This document shows, in pieces, positions 30,435-33,331 of a DNA stretch of 33,331 nucleotides; the stretch's first letter is position 1, and the number at the start of each line of letters is the position of its first letter. Below the pieces are notes generated by a model that made no database searches, was not told the origin of the DNA, and saw nothing but the letters and a program-made list of their open reading frames with translations. Location of the stretch: contig JAFGNZ010000178.1 in the NCBI GenBank assembly GCA_016926755.1, positions 1-33,331 on the forward strand, read 5' to 3'. The translations under genes and the position numbers were made by a program. The stretch is from Myxococcaceae bacterium. GTDB lineage: Bacteria; Myxococcota; Myxococcia; Myxococcales; Myxococcaceae.

Positions 30435-32947
30435 CGCCCCAGTCTAGCGGCTCGGCGGCGAGCCCACAGCGGCGCCAACGCCAGCAGCAGCCACCCCAGG
30501 CCCGCACCGGGCGTGCCGGCCCCGCAGCCGCACCCCGAGCTGCCCCCCTCCACGGTAACTGGGAAGGTGCAGGTCGCGGTCCTGCCTCCCAGATCCCTCG
30601 CCTCGGCGGTGACGATCGTCTCCCCCACCGGGAAGGTGCTGCCGGGCTCGTGGCTGTAGCTCACCGTGGGCGGGGCCAGGTTGTCATCCGCGCTCGCCGC
30701 GGGGAAGTCCACCCTCGCGCCCTCCTCCTCGGTGGCCACCGCCTGCTGGGGCCCCGGGCACGTGATGGTGGGGCCCACCGGATCGACATGGTTCACCTGG
30801 AAGGTGCACACCGAGGTGTTGCCCACCGCGTCCGTCGCCGTGATGGTGACGGGCGTCACCCCCACCGGGAACTCACTCCCGGAGGGCGCGCTGGCGCTCA
30901 CCGTCACCGTGGAGAGCTCATCCACCGCCGACACCGGGAAGGTGACGGGGATGGGCGCCGCGCTCGTGGCAATCCGCACCACGTCCTCTGGGCATTGGAT
31001 CCGCGGCGCCCGCGTGTCGGCGACGTACACCTTGAAAGTGCACGAAGCGGCGCGGTTGTCAGTGGGTGCGCTGTTCTCGTTGTCGGTCGCGGTGATCGTG
31101 ACGCTCGTCTCTCCCTGCGGGAAGGCGCTCCCGGGGCTCGCGTCGCTCCCGAGGGGAGGGACGCTCGTGTAGGTGATGTCCGGCGACGCGCTGACGGCGT
31201 CGCTCACTCCAAAGGAGTAATTGACGGGCGTGACGCTCAAGCTCGTGCCCTCCTGCCGCACCTCCTTCGGGCACAGGAGCAGCGGCGGCCTCGTGTCCAC
31301 CACCTTGACCTCGAAGCTGCACGTCGTGACATTGCCAGCCAGATCCATCGCCGTGGCCGTGATGGGGGTGGCCCCGAGTGGGAACTGGGACTGAAGCGGG
31401 GGGGCGTAGCTCAGCGAGAGCCCCGTCAGCGAGTCATCGAACGCCGCCGCGGGCGGACTGGTGAACAGGGCCCCCTGAGCGCTGATCGCCTCCACGCGCT
31501 GGTCTCCCGGGCAGAGCAGCGCCGGCGCGAAGCAGTCCACCTCCTGGAGCGGGAGGGCGAACAGCTCTTCGCCGAAGTCCGGGTGCGTGGCCACGAAGTA
31601 GAGGTTCCCGCCCGAGACCGTCATCCCGTGCGGGGCGGAGAAACCGCTCCCCGGGGAGAGGTCCGTCAGCCTGTACGCTCCTGTCTTGTCGACCTTCCAC
31701 AGCTCGCTGCCCCAGACGTGATCATCCACATACAGCAGGAGCACTCCTGGACCTTGCGTCAGCGTCTGCAGGGTGGGAGCGGGCGTCTGGGGGACGAAGT
31801 TCGGAACCCGCAGGGTCCCCGCCTCGGTCCCATCGCTCCTCCACAGGTGCTGCCGGCTGTTCTCGTCGGTCGCCAGAAAGAACACCGTCTCACCCACGGC
31901 GGTGAGCAGCTCGGGGGAAGAGTCCTGGATGCCAGGCGCGATGTCCTTGACGAGCTTCACCTGCGTTCCATCACTCATCCACAGCTCGTTGCCGTATTGA
32001 TCACTCTTGCTGAGCGTGAAGAAGAGCGTCTTGCCGGCGCCGCTGGTGTAGTTCCCATGGAGGCTGTAGAGCGGGCTGGCCAGCTCGCTGGGGACGAGCT
32101 GCGGGCTCGCCTGCGGCGTCCCCGGGAGCCTCCAGAGGCCGAAGTTGCCGCTCCCATCCGTGGCGAAGAAGTAGAGCGAGTCCCCCGCCACCGTCAGGTG
32201 GGTGGGATTGCTGCCGAGGTCGCCCTCCCGCAGGTCCGCCACCTGCCGGGCGACCCCGCCCTCGTCGATCATCCACAGCTCGGCGCCGGTGGCGGCCTCG
32301 TCATCCGCCTGGAAGAAGAGCTTCCCCTGGAAGACGGTCAACTCCGCGGGCCGGGAGTCCCCCAGCTCGGAGATGTCCATGACGAGCGAGGTGAGCCCCG
32401 ACGTCCCGTCACTCATCCACAGCTCGAGGCCCTGGGTGGACATGTTGTCGTCGTTCCCATCCTTCATCGCGAAGTACAGCTTGCCGTTCAGGGCGACGAG
32501 CTTGAGGGTGCCTTCGAACTGGGGCGGAAAGCTCCTGAGGGGCTGGGTGCCCGCCTCCGAGCCATCGCTCCTCCACAGCGTGAGGTCTCCGCTCGGGAGC
32601 GAGACGATGAAGAACAGCCTGTCTCCCACGGCGGTCAGGTTCGAGAGCACCGCGTTGCTGGCCGGCCAGGCGCTGGGGCCCTTCACGAGCACGGGGGCTG
32701 TCCCATCGCTCTTGAAGAGCGCGCTGCCGCCGGTGGCGCCTGTGTCCGCGGTGAAGTAGAGCGTGCCCTTCACGTCCACGAGGTTGTCGGGAGGCGAGCC
32801 GCCAGCGCCCACCAGGTCCGCCACCAACCTGGGGGTCGCGCACGGCAGCCCGGGCACGGTCCCCCCGGCGGCCTCCGGGGGCAGGAGCCCTCCCACCCCA
32901 GGCAGGAGCAACAGCAGCAGGTGCACGGCGCGCCGGTGGAGCCACAT
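30431..32947 (-). CDS. ELWxxDGT-repeat/HYR surface protein with MYXO-CTERM anchor
   Basis: This 838-residue exported protein starts with a signal peptide (MWLHRRAVHLLLLLLPG). Residues 40-470 carry about eight ELWxxDGT-type repeats (for example LWRSDGSEAGT, ELWMSDGT, HLWRSDGTEAGT), probably a beta-propeller. Four HYR-like Ig domains follow (about 470-805), each beginning near a PxxxCP motif (LLCPGDQRV, LLCPKEVRQ, IQCPEDVVR, ITCPGPQQA) and ending in CxFxVxV. The C-terminus has a Cys/Gly-rich patch (SGCGCGAGTPG), a hydrophobic helix and RRRAARLGR, the MYXO-CTERM signal that is recognised by myxosortase in myxobacteria. It should end up on the cell surface as an adhesin or recognition protein. 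GGAGAAGAG precedes the ATG. The stop overlaps the next gene (GTGA). Confidence 0.9.
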   Translation of the reverse strand: MWLHRRAVHLLLLLLPGVGGLLPPEAAGGTVPGLPCATPRLVADLVGAGGSPPDNLVDVKGTLYFTADTGATGGSALFKSDGTAPVLVKGPSAWPASNAVLSNLTAVGDRLFFIVSLPSGDLTLWRSDGSEAGTQPLRSFPPQFEGTLKLVALNGKLYFAMKDGNDDNMSTQGLELWMSDGTSGLTSLVMDISELGDSRPAELTVFQGKLFFQADDEAATGAELWMIDEGGVARQVADLREGDLGSNPTHLTVAGDSLYFFATDGSGNFGLWRLPGTPQASPQLVPSELASPLYSLHGNYTSGAGKTLFFTLSKSDQYGNELWMSDGTQVKLVKDIAPGIQDSSPELLTAVGETVFFLATDENSRQHLWRSDGTEAGTLRVPNFVPQTPAPTLQTLTQGPGVLLLYVDDHVWGSELWKVDKTGAYRLTDLSPGSGFSAPHGMTVSGGNLYFVATHPDFGEELFALPLQEVDCFAPALLCPGDQRVEAISAQGALFTSPPAAAFDDSLTGLSLSYAPPLQSQFPLGATPITATAMDLAGNVTTCSFEVKVVDTRPPLLLCPKEVRQEGTSLSVTPVNYSFGVSDAVSASPDITYTSVPPLGSDASPGSAFPQGETSVTITATDNENSAPTDNRAASCTFKVYVADTRAPRIQCPEDVVRIATSAAPIPVTFPVSAVDELSTVTVSASAPSGSEFPVGVTPVTITATDAVGNTSVCTFQVNHVDPVGPTITCPGPQQAVATEEEGARVDFPAASADDNLAPPTVSYSHEPGSTFPVGETIVTAEARDLGGRTATCTFPVTVEGGSSGCGCGAGTPGAGLGWLLLALAPLWARRRAARLGR

Positions 32948-33055
32948 GGTTCCGCTCTTCTCCAGGGCTGAGGCCCAGGCTCCTGTCTACCTCAGTCCCT
33001 CGCCCGGTGGGAGCCCCCGGCGGCCTGGCGGGCCCGGGGAGCGCGCGCGCCCGTG

Positions 33056-33099
33056 AAAAACACGACGGCCGGCGCCCTCTGCTCCGGGCACCGGCCGTC
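33056..33099 (-). terminator. intrinsic terminator after the partial secreted-protein gene
   Basis: On the minus strand a 14-bp stem with one mismatch (arms 33064-33077 and 33086-33099, 8-base loop) is followed after three bases by five T residues (33056-33060). It begins 23 bases after the stop at 33122. This is the only textbook rho-independent terminator in the window. It isolates the ELWxxDGT gene from the gene upstream. Confidence 0.85.
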
Positions 33100-33121
33100 C
33101 AGGACTGCGAGTGAGGGCGGG

Positions 33122-33331
33122 CTAGCGGTTGGCCAGGGTCCCCGAGCCCTCCGTGCTCTGCGGCGCCGAGAGCGGAGCCGCGGGCGGGGCGGCCTTCACG
33201 TCGAACGTGCACTCCCCCGTCCCGACGTTGCCCGCGTTGTCCAGCACCGAGAACGGCACCGTGTAGAGGCGGTCGGTGCCGTCGGAGTTGGCCTCGACGC
33301 GCAGCCGGAACTGGCTGTTGGTGACGACCTC
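33122..33331 (-). CDS. 3' end of a secreted Ig/HYR-like domain protein (partial)
   Basis: The last 69 codons plus stop of a gene that begins beyond the window edge. The translation contains LYTVPFSVLDNAGNVGTG then ECTFDVKAA, the last strands of an HYR/Ig-like domain, as in the neighbouring surface protein. It ends in a Pro/Ala/Ser-rich tail (PLSAPQSTEGSGTLANR) without a hydrophobic anchor, so this protein lacks the MYXO-CTERM signal. It is probably secreted or lipid-anchored at its unseen N-terminus. Frame and stop are clear, the full domain make-up cannot be seen. Confidence 0.75.
   Translation of the reverse strand, partial: EVVTNSQFRLRVEANSDGTDRLYTVPFSVLDNAGNVGTGECTFDVKAAPPAAPLSAPQSTEGSGTLANR

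Noticed and set aside
1-33331. tRNA/rRNA genes, CRISPR arrays, insertion sequences, prophage or integrase
   Set aside because: No cloverleaf, regularly spaced repeat, transposase or integrase motif was noticed on either strand; a covariance-model or repeat-finder run would be needed to exclude small ones.

Overview
The window is about 70% GC with compact, tightly packed genes. It looks like the chromosome of a myxobacterium, most likely of the Myxococcus/Archangium/Cystobacter group. The best evidence is the C-terminus of the protein at 30431-32947: a short Cys/Gly-rich patch, one hydrophobic helix and an arginine cluster, the layout of the MYXO-CTERM sorting signal. Large secreted multidomain proteins (S8 protease with PA and PKD domains, a nuclease lipoprotein with lamin-tail and PPC domains, an ELWxxDGT/HYR protein) and good Shine-Dalgarno sites fit the same group. 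I see no phage, insertion sequence, CRISPR array, tRNA or rRNA.

Layout. 1-4566: the start region of a GntR-type regulator (5' end disturbed), a DUF4240 protein, a small CxxC protein, a VOC protein, a translationally coupled acyltransferase/SDR pair, and an RsuA-family pseudouridine synthase. 4774-9085 (minus): xanthine dehydrogenase (xdhA-xdhB) and a DoxX-like membrane protein. 9212-10507: an AI-2E family permease and a 60-residue protein, followed by a 332-base gap with two perfect inverted repeats. 10840-16978: secreted S8 protease, a two-domain protein (macro/M17-N-like plus nucleoside deoxyribosyltransferase/TIR-like), recX, and a secreted dipeptidyl-peptidase III.

17100-21503 (minus) is a four-gene operon in which every junction overlaps by 1-4 bases: a membrane TPR/zinc-ribbon protein, a MurG-like GT-B glycosyltransferase, and two radical SAM enzymes with extra C-terminal cysteine clusters. 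I cannot match this set to a known pathway.

21610-24936 (minus): ureidoglycolate lyase, a secreted endonuclease/exonuclease/phosphatase-fold lipoprotein and a VTT-domain membrane protein. 24994-29175 holds a zinc alcohol dehydrogenase and a sulfur block: cysE and cysK, convergent with a type II sulfide:quinone oxidoreductase. 29295-33331 (minus): a class V PLP enzyme coupled to the ELWxxDGT/HYR/MYXO-CTERM surface protein, then the 3' end of another secreted Ig/HYR-like protein closed by a clear intrinsic terminator.

The two best candidates for something undescribed are the macro-like/NDT-like protein (13140-14132), which resembles NAD- or nucleotide-targeting immune effectors, and the TPR/glycosyltransferase/double radical SAM operon (17100-21503).
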